Shown: positions 47,177-55,618, numbered from the stretch's first letter. The stretch: DNA of 64,000 bases from CAJQPP01 sp963793465 (GCA_963793465.1 CAWCAJ010000005.1:868001-932000), one strand, 5' to 3'. Numbers and translations are program-made. Notes: generated from the sequence alone by a model not told the origin.

Positions 47177-47523
47177 GAATTTCGATCCACGACCGCCAGC
47201 AACTCATGAGTTCCGCTTCGCTGCTGGAGGCCGAGGCCAAGCTGGCGGCCGGTTTGTCCAGGTTTGGCTACCGCATCCTTGGGGTTGAGTTACGTGTGCA
47301 GGACCAAAACGGACCGCGGGGCGGCATAGACAAGGTGTGTCGTGTGGTGGTGAAACTCCACAAAATGGGGGAGGTTGTGGCAACGGCCGAGGACCCCTCG
47401 TTGCACAAGGCGATTACCCGCACCATCGGCCGGGTGGAAAGAGCCGTGGCCCGACGAGTTGAAAAAAGAAATCTGCCCCATCGGGACCGCCACTCCGGTT
47501 TCGGCCTCGCGTTATATAATTAG
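47155..47523 (+). CDS. HPF/RaiA-like ribosome-associated protein 2
   Basis: A 122-aa protein (or 116 from the second start at 47173). SRFGYRILGVELRVQDQNGPRGGIDKVCR followed by VVVKLHKMGEVVATAED and the helix HKAITRTIGRVERAVARRVEK matches short HPF/RaiA family proteins better than its upstream paralogue. It probably binds ribosomes in slow growth. Two ribosome-binding-site/start pairs precede it. It is followed by purE 42 bp on. Confidence 0.75.
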   Translation: MRKGKLMRISIHDRQQLMSSASLLEAEAKLAAGLSRFGYRILGVELRVQDQNGPRGGIDKVCRVVVKLHKMGEVVATAEDPSLHKAITRTIGRVERAVARRVEKRNLPHRDRHSGFGLALYN

Positions 47524-47565
47524 AATAACGCCTGGTACGAAATTAGACCGCAGTGTGGAGACCTG

Positions 47566-48069
47566 ATGACTGACGATTCGGAGACGCCTTCACCGCTGGT
47601 GGGCGTCATCATGGGTAGCAAGTCCGATTGGCCCGTGATGCAGCAAGCCGCGGAACAACTCGAGCAATTCGGAATTCCCCACGAACGACGCGTGGTATCT
47701 GCCCACCGCACGCCTGAATGGATGGTGGAGTACGCTCAGTCCGCCGCAGCCCGGGGTTTGAAAATCATCATTGCTGGAGCGGGCGGCGCGGCTCATCTCC
47801 CCGGGATGATTGCTGCCTTGACCCGATTGCCAGTGTTTGGCGTGCCGATTTCCAGTCGCGCCCTGAACGGACTGGATTCCCTGCTGTCCATCGTGCAAAT
47901 GCCGGCTGGCGTGCCTGTGGGGACGCTGGCGATAGGAGAGTCGGGGGCCCGCAACGCGGCGTTGCTGGCGGTACGGGTACTGGCCAACGAAGATGCGGAC
48001 GTGCGGGAGAAGCTGTTGCGGTTTCTCGAGCAGCAAACCCGGCAGGTGATGGAGGACAACCGGCTGTGA
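47566..48069 (+). CDS. purE: N5-carboxyaminoimidazole ribonucleotide mutase
   Basis: A 167-aa class I PurE, moving the carboxyl group in purine synthesis. The GSKSDWPVM phosphate loop is at residues 17-25, SAHRTPEWM near 45, and AGAGGAAHLPGM near 71. It overlaps purK by 4 bp. Confidence 0.96.
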   Translation: MTDDSETPSPLVGVIMGSKSDWPVMQQAAEQLEQFGIPHERRVVSAHRTPEWMVEYAQSAAARGLKIIIAGAGGAAHLPGMIAALTRLPVFGVPISSRALNGLDSLLSIVQMPAGVPVGTLAIGESGARNAALLAVRVLANEDADVREKLLRFLEQQTRQVMEDNRL

Positions 48070-49250
48070 GCAGCGCTGCGGACGAGGCCCTTGTGCTTCC
48101 GGGACGAGCCATTGGTGTTTTCGGTGGTGGACAGTTGGGCCGCATGTTGGGGCTGGTGGCCAAACGACTCGGTTACCAATTCCATGTCTTCTCCGATGTG
48201 CCCAATTCTCCGGCCGGGCAGGTCGCTGATAGTGAAACCGTCGCTGACTTTCTGGATGAAGATGCAGTGGCCCGATTTGCCAGACAGGCCCATGTCATCA
48301 CCCTGGAATTTGAGAACGTACCGACCCGGGCGGTGCAAGTGGCCTCCCGTTTTGCGCCTGTCCGTCCTGGGCCCAGGGTTCTGGAAACCGCTCAAGATCG
48401 CTGGCAAGAGAAGTCCTTTTTGGCAACGCACGGATTCCCGGTAACGCCCTTTCGGAAAATCAGTTCCCTCAACGATTTGCAGGACGCCTGTCAGCAAACC
48501 GTGCCCGCCGTGCTCAAAACCACGACGGACGGATATGACGGCAAGGGACAGTTCATGATCCGCAACGCCGAGCAGTTGCATGAGGCCTGGCAAATGCTGG
48601 GTGGCCGCGAGCTGATTCTTGAGGACTTTGTCGAATTTGACTGCGAATTGTCGGTGGTGGCGGCCCGCAATGCCGCCGGCGTGTTCCAGGCGTTTGATCC
48701 CATTCGCAACCACCATCACAATCACATCTTGGATATCTCGATATCCCCGGCAAATTTGCCAAAGCAGGTTTGTGACCGGGCAGTGGAAGTTGTTCGCGGC
48801 ATCATGGAAGCGCTGGATGCGGTGGGTGTGATCTGTGTGGAATTTTTTCTGCGGGCCGGAGGCGACCTGGTCGTCAATGAAATTGCGCCCCGCCCCCACA
48901 ACTCCGGACACCTGACCATCGATGCTCACGAGACCAGCCAGTTTGAACAACAGTTGCGGGCCATCTGCGGTTTGAAACCTGGAAGCACCCACCAGAATCG
49001 CCCCGCCGCGATGGTCAATCTACTGGGAGAATGCTGGAAGTCTGGGCAGCCCGACTGGAACGCGGTTTTGACCTTGCCTTGCGTGCATTTGCACTTATAC
49101 GGTAAAGCGAACCCCCGGGCTGGCAGAAAAATGGGCCATATCGTGGCCACAGCCGATACCGCCGAATTGGCCACCGAGCGGGCCATCGCCGCACGGAAGC
49201 TCTTGAATGCCAACCAGCCCATCGCCGATTCCGGTCATCCGGCCCGCTGA
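48066..49250 (+). CDS. purK: N5-carboxyaminoimidazole ribonucleotide synthase
   Basis: A 394-aa ATP-grasp enzyme that carboxylates AIR using ATP and bicarbonate. GVFGGGQLGRML lies near residue 17, VLKTTTDGYDGKGQ binds ATP, and NEIAPRPHNSGHLTIDA is the metal-binding C-terminal motif. The GTG start at 48066 overlaps the purE stop (GTGA), so the two are coupled. A longer frame from 47718 only shadows purE. Confidence 0.95.
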   Translation: MSSAADEALVLPGRAIGVFGGGQLGRMLGLVAKRLGYQFHVFSDVPNSPAGQVADSETVADFLDEDAVARFARQAHVITLEFENVPTRAVQVASRFAPVRPGPRVLETAQDRWQEKSFLATHGFPVTPFRKISSLNDLQDACQQTVPAVLKTTTDGYDGKGQFMIRNAEQLHEAWQMLGGRELILEDFVEFDCELSVVAARNAAGVFQAFDPIRNHHHNHILDISISPANLPKQVCDRAVEVVRGIMEALDAVGVICVEFFLRAGGDLVVNEIAPRPHNSGHLTIDAHETSQFEQQLRAICGLKPGSTHQNRPAAMVNLLGECWKSGQPDWNAVLTLPCVHLHLYGKANPRAGRKMGHIVATADTAELATERAIAARKLLNANQPIADSGHPAR

Positions 49251-49256
49251 AACGGT

Positions 49257-49535
49257 TCGAAAAAGGAAAGGGGCCACCCAGAAAAAAAAGGAAAGGGGCC
49301 ACCCAGAAAAAAGGAAAGGGGCCACCCAGAAAAAGAAAGGGGCGGAGAAAAGAAAGGGGCCACCCAAAAAAAGGGGCTACCCAAATTTGAGGGAGGTTGA
49401 TGTTGATTCAGTTGCCCAACTTGACCGGATTGGCGCGAAATAGAAAGGGGCCACCCAGAAAGGGGGCAAGAAAGAGGGGGCAAGAAAGGGGCGGGCAAGA
49501 AAGGGGCCACCCAGAAAAAGAAAGAGGCCACCCAA
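49257..49535 (+). repeat. Left GGGGCCACCCA array (plus orientation)
   Basis: Six exact and two near copies of GGGGCCACCCA separated by A/G-rich linkers of uneven length. The same unit occurs in reverse orientation on the other side of the transposase gene. Confidence 0.88.
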
Positions 49536-49597
49536 TCTCCAGGACGGTTTGATGTTGACTCAATTGCCAAACTTGATCGGAACGCCGCGAATTAGCA
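49378..49597 (+). repeat. Directly repeated ~65-bp unit within the left array
   Basis: Two copies (about 49378-49443 and 49532-49595) read CCCAA...TTGATGTTGA.TCA.TTGCC.AACTTGA.CGGA and end GCGAA(A/T)TAG, about 80% identical. A weaker match to TTGATGTTGA.TC..TTGCC occurs just before copy 3 of the dispersed repeat, near 40850. Confidence 0.8.
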
Positions 49598-49756
49598 ATG
49601 GTGGCGGACGCCGGTTTTGGCTAACAAGGTGTTGATAACGATTGACACCGTCTTATGGCGTGCCACAACATGCGGATCGCCCACCGTTTTGCGTTCCGCG
49701 ACACTACCCCGATGACCCAGTTTTCGCCGAGAGGGTCAATTTAGATTCACTGGCGG
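49598..49756. other. Spacer between left array and transposase gene
   Basis: No gene or repeat recognised. Confidence 0.4.
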
Positions 49757-50896
49757 TCAGGCCGCGTGCAACAGCGCCGCGCCCGGCGCCTGCATCCAGT
49801 TCTGACCACGGCGTTTGGCCTCCGCGGCGACCGCCGGGGGACCCCCGGCCACCCGTTTGAACAGCCGACCAAACCGCAGCACCAGGTCGCACCAGTTGGC
49901 CGCGTCCAAACCCAGGCGTTGCAGGATGGGAGCCAAATCGGCCGGGATCGCACCCCGCTTGTCAGCCCGCAGTTGGCGTCCCGTCCAATCCAGCAACTGC
50001 AAGTAACGGCCCAGCGACAACGGCAAAAAGCCCTTGCAACTGGCACGGCGTCCGTTGGCACTGGCGTCGGCTCCCACTGGATCCGACTGCTCGTTGATTT
50101 CCAGGGGACTCATCCAGCCACTGCGTAGCCCCTGACCACGACGCTCCCAACGCTGCGAGCTTCCGGTCCGGTCTGAGGAACCTTGCTTGGCGGCTGGCCG
50201 CTTACCGTTCCGCCGACCGGACGGTGTGCCTTTTGCAGTGGATGTGCACTGACGCCAGTCATCCAGGCGTTCCTTGGCACCAGTAAAACGCGACGCTTCG
50301 GGAGTATCGGCCATGGCGGCCCGGATCGGGTTCAGGTCCACGTACATGGCGCAGGCCAGCAAGCTGGCCGTGTCGGTGATCATTTGAGCCCCAAAGCGAC
50401 CCTCCCAGAAGTGACCCCGACACTGGTCCTCCCGGTTGGCTTGGCGGGCGATCACCTCGGACGTGCAACGCATCCACCAGCTGATATCCGAGAGCCGGAT
50501 TCGCAACTCCGCCAGCCTGCCAGGGTCCTGCAACAACGTGTTCAGCTCCGCCTGGTCGGGTGCCGCCGGTTGACCGTCGGGCAGCCGGCGGCGGGGGAAC
50601 AGTCGCAGCCAGCGGCGGGCCACCTGCTCGTCGGTCCATTGTCGCACTACGTCCGGTCGGCTCCGCAGGATCAGATGCAGGTGGTTGTTCATCACACTGA
50701 AGGTCAGGCAGTCGATGCCGAACACCGAGGCCAGGAACTCCAGGCGGTCACGGATCCATTGCCGCCGGTGTTCGAAGGACTTGCCGGACAGGGGGTCGCT
50801 GCCACAGAGGAAGGCACGACGCACACAGCGTTGTGTGGTGTGCACGATCTGGATGCGTTGCGGGTCCAGGTATTCGCCGCGTGCCAGTCTGGCCAT
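49757..50896 (-). CDS. IS200-like/RAYT-family transposase (planctomycete type)
   Basis: A 379-aa protein. The N-terminal Y1/HUH domain has the metal-binding NNHLHLIL near residues 69-76 and the typical GHFWEGRF and YVDLNPIRAAM. The helix before GHFWEGRF, where the nucleophilic Tyr of REP-associated transposases lies, reads SEVIARQAN, so that Tyr appears to be absent. The C-terminal 100 residues (YLQLLDWTGRQLRADKRG onward) are an extension seen in planctomycete members. The start at 50896 follows a GGAGC box. It is flanked by inverted arrays and a REP-like hairpin pair. It may be a domesticated or degenerate enzyme. Confidence 0.82.
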   Translation of the reverse strand: MARLARGEYLDPQRIQIVHTTQRCVRRAFLCGSDPLSGKSFEHRRQWIRDRLEFLASVFGIDCLTFSVMNNHLHLILRSRPDVVRQWTDEQVARRWLRLFPRRRLPDGQPAAPDQAELNTLLQDPGRLAELRIRLSDISWWMRCTSEVIARQANREDQCRGHFWEGRFGAQMITDTASLLACAMYVDLNPIRAAMADTPEASRFTGAKERLDDWRQCTSTAKGTPSGRRNGKRPAAKQGSSDRTGSSQRWERRGQGLRSGWMSPLEINEQSDPVGADASANGRRASCKGFLPLSLGRYLQLLDWTGRQLRADKRGAIPADLAPILQRLGLDAANWCDLVLRFGRLFKRVAGGPPAVAAEAKRRGQNWMQAPGAALLHAA

Positions 50897-51135
50897 CAGG
50901 GAGCTCCTTGGGTGCCAAGCACACCATCTCAGCCGCTCGGTTTCCCGCCTTCCCTGGCCACGCTTCGTTCCCAACTGCCAACAAGTGTACAAAAGAGCAT
51001 ACCCGAGATCAAGCAGATAGCAGACCAGAAAATGGGTGTCCCTGTTTTCATTGGCACGAAACCATGATCCACACCGCGGTTCATCGACCGCAAAACCACA
51101 AAAACAAATACCTCAAAAACTGTGCCGAACAGTAT
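50897..51135. other. Upstream region of the transposase gene
   Basis: About 240 bp, no gene recognised. Confidence 0.4.
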
Positions 51136-51570
51136 TGTGGGTGGCCCTTTTGTCCTTTCTGAAGATTGGGTGGCCCCTTTTGTCCCTTTTTGTCCCTTTG
51201 CCCCTTTTGTCCCTTTTGTCCCTTTTTGTCCTTTTGTCCTTTTGTCCTTTTGTCCTTTTTGTCCTTTTGTCCTTTTGTCTGCCGGCCCTTCCTCCCTGTC
51301 TTGGGCTCCTGATTTCCCCTGGTGTCTCCCAGATTTCCGCCCCCTGATTTCCGCCGCTGGGAATCCGCCTGGAAAGGCGGATGTACCTCCGGCTTTCCAG
51401 CCGGAGAAAAACGTAATCAATTGGAGGCCCTTGCCGTAAAATACGTGCCTCCTCCTGAAGATTGGGTGGCCCCTTTGTCGTCCTCCTGAAGATTGGGTGG
51501 CCCCTTTTGTCGTCCCTCCTGAAGATTGGGTGGCCCCTTTTGTCCCTTGCCCCTTTTGTCCCTTTTGTCA
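51136..51570 (-). repeat. Right TGGGTGGCCCC arrays and TTTTGTCC microsatellite
   Basis: The reverse complement of the left-array unit occurs four times exactly and once nearly. At 51449-51545 a ~32-bp unit (TCCTCCTGAAGATTGGGTGG plus CCCCTTTTGTCG) is repeated three times in tandem. Between 51177 and 51285 lies a (TTTTGTCC)n tract of about 110 bp. Confidence 0.88.
51364..51406. repeat. REP-like pair of hairpins
   Basis: Two perfect stem-loops side by side: TCCGCCT-GGAA-AGGCGGA (51364-51381) and CTCCGGCT-TTCC-AGCCGGAG (51387-51406), joined by TGTAC. The loops GGAA and TTCC are complementary. Paired palindromes near a RAYT gene are the usual REP/BIME arrangement. Confidence 0.85.
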
Positions 51571-51607
51571 GCCCGCTCCTTTTGTCAGCCCCTTTTGTCA
51601 TGAGCGT

Positions 51608-52030
51608 CGACTTACTATGGCCTCGGCTGACTTCTGCTGCGACAGACGACCTCTCTCGAAACCGCTCGTTTGCCGGAAATTTCCCTCGACAGGCATCGCA
51701 ACAGATCTCTCAGGTAAGACGCGTGACTTTCCTCCCATAAACCCGCCGCATATACGCCGCCTCGATCCGGATGTCATTAGACTTCGAGTCTAATGGCCCT
51801 CTTGTCCATCGAGACAACGCCTCGCATGCGATTCGTGTTCCTCGGGCCGGGAGTTTGCCTACCGCTTCCTGCAGATTCCACCTCGCGGTGGACACCCTTG
51901 CGGTTCGGCTAGAAGTTCCTGACATCAAGGCCTCCATGGGGACTTACACCCACCAAGTCACTTTCTGGCTCGCTTTCGCTCACCAGTTATCAAGCGTCCG
52001 TCAAGACGCTTCGCGTCATGCCTGACGCAC
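51608..52030 (-). mobile_element. Truncated group II intron (5' half only)
   Basis: Read on the minus strand from 52030: GTGCGTCAGGCATGACGC at the 5' end, GGTGTAAGTCCCC, CTAGCCGAACCGCAAGGG, CCACCGCGAGGTGGAATCTG, TCTTACCTGAGAGATCTGT and CAGAAGTCAGCCGAGGCCAT. These are recurrent conserved segments of bacterial group II intron RNAs upstream of the maturase gene. The element stops where the reverse transcriptase frame would begin and gives way to the TGACAAAAGG repeats; domain V/VI is missing. It begins directly after a terminator T-run. Confidence 0.82.
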
Positions 52031-52034
52031 CAAT

Positions 52035-52063
52035 AAAAAAGGGAAGACCGTACTGGTCTCCCC
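52035..52063 (-). terminator. Terminator of the secreted protein gene at 52100
   Basis: GGGGAGACC pairs with GGTCTTCCC around GTACT, followed on the minus strand by TTTTTT. The intron 5' end starts four bases later. Confidence 0.9.
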
Positions 52064-52099
52064 TTTTGGGCTTGAAGGGCAATCGATTGGCATCGCTGA

Positions 52100-53656
52100 C
52101 TACTTGGATGGTTCCGATTGGTACTTGTCGGTCAACATGCGACGGAGATCGGCTCTTTGGGAATCATATTCCGTAAACATCTCGGTCAACGATCGGATGG
52201 CTTCGGTCTTCTGATTCGACTTTACGGAATCACGCAGGCGTTGTCCGGTCCCGCGACCGCTGCCACCCCAGCCACCACCGTATCGATATCCCCATCGTCC
52301 GGTGCTGTAATTCGCGCCGTAAGTGGCACCGTACCCACCACCGTATCCCACGCCACCACCACTGCGTGCGCCGGAGGCAATCAGCCCCTGGATCTTGGTC
52401 TTGGTTTCGGCGTTGGTATCAATCATGTATTGGGATGCTTCCCGCAACATTCCCGATGCATAGATCCCAAAGTCAACGACTTGTGGGTCGACATTGAGTG
52501 TGGGCAGCAAGTCAATCTTGTCGGCGAACTTTCGCAACCACTTGGCATTACGAGTGTAGGCACTACCGGCGTTCAGTTTTGGCTTGACGCCCTGCACCAG
52601 GTTGTCGACGGCTTCAAAGTAGTGCTGATTCAGCGTGGCAGGATCATTGGCGTAGGTCTCCAGAGAAGTCTGCGAGGTATGATCCATGGAAGTACTGGGC
52701 GCCGCATCGACGATGGCCAGTAGTTGCCGCAGGCTGCTGGTGGACAGCGGTCCTTTGACCTGCAATTGCTTGGCGGTCAGCTTGGACCCCTCCCAATTAT
52801 CGAAATCATCGACAAACAACCCAACACGTTCCAGGACGCCCAGGGCGATTCCGCTGGCCAAGGGTTCCAGGGAAGAAACGTCTTCCGAAAAATCAATTTT
52901 GACCGCGCCGGTCACTCGGTCGGTCACGGTAACACCCAGTGTCACTCCACGAACGGAAGCGATCAGACCGGAAACTACTTTGGGGTCCAAGCCTGCCTTC
53001 TGGATTTCTTCACTGTCCTGTATGTCATCATAGATTTTCGAACGGCTGATGACGTTTTCCAGATCGAAGGCAATGATGATGGCGGTCCCCATATCCGCAT
53101 AAGACAATCCCTCGCCGAGGTAACCCTTCACTTCGTTTGTCTTTCCTTGTTTCAAATCCGAAAGCCAGGGCAGGAAATCGGTGCGAATCGCGGGACGAAA
53201 GGCCGCTACTGTGTCTTTGTCCAAGGGCACCACATACATGTCGTCATTGGTCTCGACAACGTCCATGTCCAACATGTTGTCGATCTTGCCTTGAGTGGCC
53301 TGCTGAATCAGTTTGATATCGGGCACGACATCTGCCTCAAACAACATCGCCGTCGTGCGTGGATGAAAAGTCTGGAAATCCATCGCCGAACCCAACAGGA
53401 CTTCGTTCGCCTTTTCGGGAATGAAGATCAGTCCCGATGAAACCTTGGCGTCATGGGAAGCGGTCCAACCTTCCCTTTGGGCAACGGCGCTATTGCGGAT
53501 TTCAGCGGCATTCACTGACATCACGGCGTTGATATAACCTGGGAATTTCTTGGCCAGGTCTTGCAGCGTTTCCTGGGCCTGCAAGCCAACGGAAGACGAA
53601 ACCGTTCCGATTGCCATTGCAATCAACAGCAAAACCCTGGTTCCATGCGATCTCAT
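52100..53656 (-). CDS. Secreted protein, paralogue of the protein at 37062-38660
   Basis: A 518-aa protein with a signal peptide (HGTRVLLLIAMAIGTVSSSVG, here split: hydrophobic core about residues 8-22, cleavage after LQA). IASVRGVTLG...VKIDFSEDVSSLEPL, NQHYFEAVDNLVQ and DKIDLLPTLNVDPQVVDFG match the other copy block by block. A Gly/Tyr-rich stretch (GGYGATYGANYSTGRWGYRY) lies near residue 430. No known domain; probably periplasmic or surface-exposed. It ends at a strong terminator behind which a group II intron fragment sits. Confidence 0.75.
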   Translation of the reverse strand: MRSHGTRVLLLIAMAIGTVSSSVGLQAQETLQDLAKKFPGYINAVMSVNAAEIRNSAVAQREGWTASHDAKVSSGLIFIPEKANEVLLGSAMDFQTFHPRTTAMLFEADVVPDIKLIQQATQGKIDNMLDMDVVETNDDMYVVPLDKDTVAAFRPAIRTDFLPWLSDLKQGKTNEVKGYLGEGLSYADMGTAIIIAFDLENVISRSKIYDDIQDSEEIQKAGLDPKVVSGLIASVRGVTLGVTVTDRVTGAVKIDFSEDVSSLEPLASGIALGVLERVGLFVDDFDNWEGSKLTAKQLQVKGPLSTSSLRQLLAIVDAAPSTSMDHTSQTSLETYANDPATLNQHYFEAVDNLVQGVKPKLNAGSAYTRNAKWLRKFADKIDLLPTLNVDPQVVDFGIYASGMLREASQYMIDTNAETKTKIQGLIASGARSGGGVGYGGGYGATYGANYSTGRWGYRYGGGWGGSGRGTGQRLRDSVKSNQKTEAIRSLTEMFTEYDSQRADLRRMLTDKYQSEPSK

Positions 53657-54171
53657 TAATCTCTCCCCTGCTTTGTTTCTATTGGATTGGCAGCGGACTC
53701 AACCACGACGACGTCTTGGGACAGGCCGGACCGCTGATTTTGTGGCTCTGAAAAGACGGTTCCAGATCTGACTGCATTGTAACCGAGCCAAGGCCCAAAT
53801 TCACCAATTACTGGCAAATTTCCCCTTGAATCGGTTTTAATTCCGACGTCGGATGGAGGGGGGGTTGGGAGTAGGCAAGCCGTGCGGCAAGTTTGGATTG
53901 TCCCAGCCGATTGTTCGAGGCAGGTCGCAGTCGCATGAAAGCCGGAGTGGGAGCCTCTCATTTCCTGGATTCAAAATGGGCAAAAATAAAGGGCACGGGG
54001 ATGGATACGTCCCTCTGTGTTGGGGGAGGCCAGGCGTAGCGGATGTCCGCAGTAAACCTACCTACTCCTTGGCAATCGCCAACCGATCCGGCAGGATGGT
54101 GAACCCCCGTTGCCGGACCAGGAAAATCTTTCTCAGGGATGACGGGTTGGCCGCTGCCAGGTCGCCTAAGT

Positions 54172-54252
54172 GCCAGGCCTGAAAAATCCAGGCCTGAAAA
54201 ATAGGAAGGCCCCAGTGTAGGAAGGCCCCAGTGTAGGAAGGCCCCAGTGTTA
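54172..54252. repeat. Two adjacent short tandem repeats
   Basis: CCAGGCCTGAAAAAT twice, then AGGAAGGCCCCAGTGT three times with no spacer. Confidence 0.88.
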
Positions 54253-54327
54253 GTTGCTTTCCGTGTGCATTAAACTGGATTCAGGGCCCTCTTTCCGTGT
54301 CGGGAAATGGACTTGCGATTGAGTGTT

Positions 54328-54361
54328 AGAATGGACCGGTTGCCAGAATGGACCGGTTGCC
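54328..54361. repeat. 17-bp exact tandem duplication
   Basis: AGAATGGACCGGTTGCC at 54328-54344 and 54345-54361. Confidence 0.92.
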
Positions 54362-54436
54362 AGAAGTTCCTGTCTCCGAGTCAGATTCACATCATCCAAT
54401 CCGGACTTTTCGTTTTAGATTTTAATCGAGCCTATC

Positions 54437-55618
54437 ATGCCTGTTTGTTTCAGTTGTCAGCGGCCATCTCTCACGGTGATCGGCTGGGTTGCCCTATCGG
54501 TTTTATGGGCCACCGGTTGCGATCAGCCCGAGCGCAAGTTCCCTTCGGCAGTGGAGCAGCCCGACGCCTCGGTATCCAAAACGGCCCCGGCCGGTGCCTC
54601 CCCCGCCAGTTCTCCTCCGGCGGAAGACGCTCCCGAGGGGATGGTCTGGATTCCCGCAGGTGTTTACACCCGTGGCAGCATCGACCCCATGGCGAATCAG
54701 GTGGAGCAGCCGTTGCACCAAGTGCGGGTGGATGGATTCTGGATGGATGCCACGGAGGTAACCAACGCCCAATTCCAGAAGTTTGTGGAGGAGACGGGTT
54801 ATCAAACGGTGGCCGAAAGGCCTCCCACGATGGAGGAAATCATGCAGCAAATGCCTCCCGGCTCTCCTCAACCTGACCCTGCATTGCTGGTGGCAGCGTC
54901 GATGGTGTTCACGCCTCCCAATCACGCGGTGGACCTGAATCGTTACGAGATGTGGTGGAGTTGGGTGCCTGGCGCCTGTTGGAATCACCCGGAAGGGCCG
55001 GACAGTGATTTGCAGGGCCGGGAAAACCATCCGGTCGTGCATGTATGTTTTGACGACGCCGTGGCATACGCCAAGTGGGCGGGTAAACGACTGCCAACCG
55101 AGGCGGAATGGGAATACGCGGCTCGTGGCGGATTGGCAAGCAAGCCATTTGTCTGGGGAGACGAACCGCTATCGGAAACCCAACCGCAGGCCAATATCTG
55201 GCAGGGTTCCTTTCCCTACATGAATTCCAATGCTGACGGATTTACACGCACCGCGCCTGTCAAGTCGTTCGCCAAAAACGGTTTTGGGCTTTACGACATG
55301 TCGGGGAACGTCTGGGAATGGTGTAGTGACTGGTATCGCCCGGATACCTACGCCCGGATCAAGATGACGGGTGTGGGGATTGCGGATAACCCGTTGGGAC
55401 CGGACAAGAGCTATGATCCCACCGAACCCTACGCACCAAAGCGGGTTCTGAGAGGCGGATCCTTTCTATGTAATGACAGCTATTGCTCTGCCTACCGACC
55501 CAGCGCGCGGCGGGGGCAAAGCACGGACACGGGCATGTCTCATCTTGGTTTTCGATGTGTCATCACCCCTTCTGATGATTCGACCTTCGGGCCACAACCC
55601 GCCAAGAACCGCCAATGA
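54437..55618 (+). CDS. Lipoprotein formylglycine-generating enzyme (SUMF1/FGE)
   Basis: A 393-aa protein with a lipoprotein signal (VALSVLWATGC, lipidated Cys at 28). A Pro/Ala-rich linker leads to the FGE domain (GMVWIPAGVYTRGS, FWMDATEVTNAQFQKF, RLPTEAEWEYAARGG, GNVWEWCSDWY). RGGSFLCNDSYCSAYR contains C345 and C350, five apart like the two copper-binding catalytic cysteines of aerobic FGE. It should oxidise a sulfatase cysteine to formylglycine; most paralogues in planctomycetes lack these cysteines. It is coupled by a 4-bp overlap to the CHAD gene. No sulfatase is in the window. Confidence 0.9.
   Translation: MPVCFSCQRPSLTVIGWVALSVLWATGCDQPERKFPSAVEQPDASVSKTAPAGASPASSPPAEDAPEGMVWIPAGVYTRGSIDPMANQVEQPLHQVRVDGFWMDATEVTNAQFQKFVEETGYQTVAERPPTMEEIMQQMPPGSPQPDPALLVAASMVFTPPNHAVDLNRYEMWWSWVPGACWNHPEGPDSDLQGRENHPVVHVCFDDAVAYAKWAGKRLPTEAEWEYAARGGLASKPFVWGDEPLSETQPQANIWQGSFPYMNSNADGFTRTAPVKSFAKNGFGLYDMSGNVWEWCSDWYRPDTYARIKMTGVGIADNPLGPDKSYDPTEPYAPKRVLRGGSFLCNDSYCSAYRPSARRGQSTDTGMSHLGFRCVITPSDDSTFGPQPAKNRQ

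Larger units (their letters stand above)
53657..54436. other. Long intergenic region with tandem duplications
   Basis: About 780 bp between divergent genes. No convincing gene. It contains CCAGGCCTGAAAAAT twice and AGGAAGGCCCCAGTGT three times (about 54172-54252), and AGAATGGACCGGTTGCC twice (54328-54361). Confidence 0.7.

Noticed and set aside
47793..48992. 399-residue antisense frame over purE-purK
   Set aside because: Both sense genes are unmistakable and coupled.
50929..51420. 163-residue Lys/Gly/Thr-rich minus-strand frame
   Set aside because: Produced by the (TTTTGTCC)n tract; low-complexity translation without start signals.
49257..51570. CRISPR array
   Set aside because: Repeat units are short, linkers are low-complexity and of uneven length, and no cas genes are present.
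51777..51797. CATTAGACT/AGTCTAATG hairpin as an integron attC or terminator
   Set aside because: No T-run and no attC core sites; it fits as a stem within the intron RNA.
51771..52025. 84-residue plus-strand frame inside the intron fragment
   Set aside because: Lies antisense to conserved intron RNA segments; a known kind of spurious frame.
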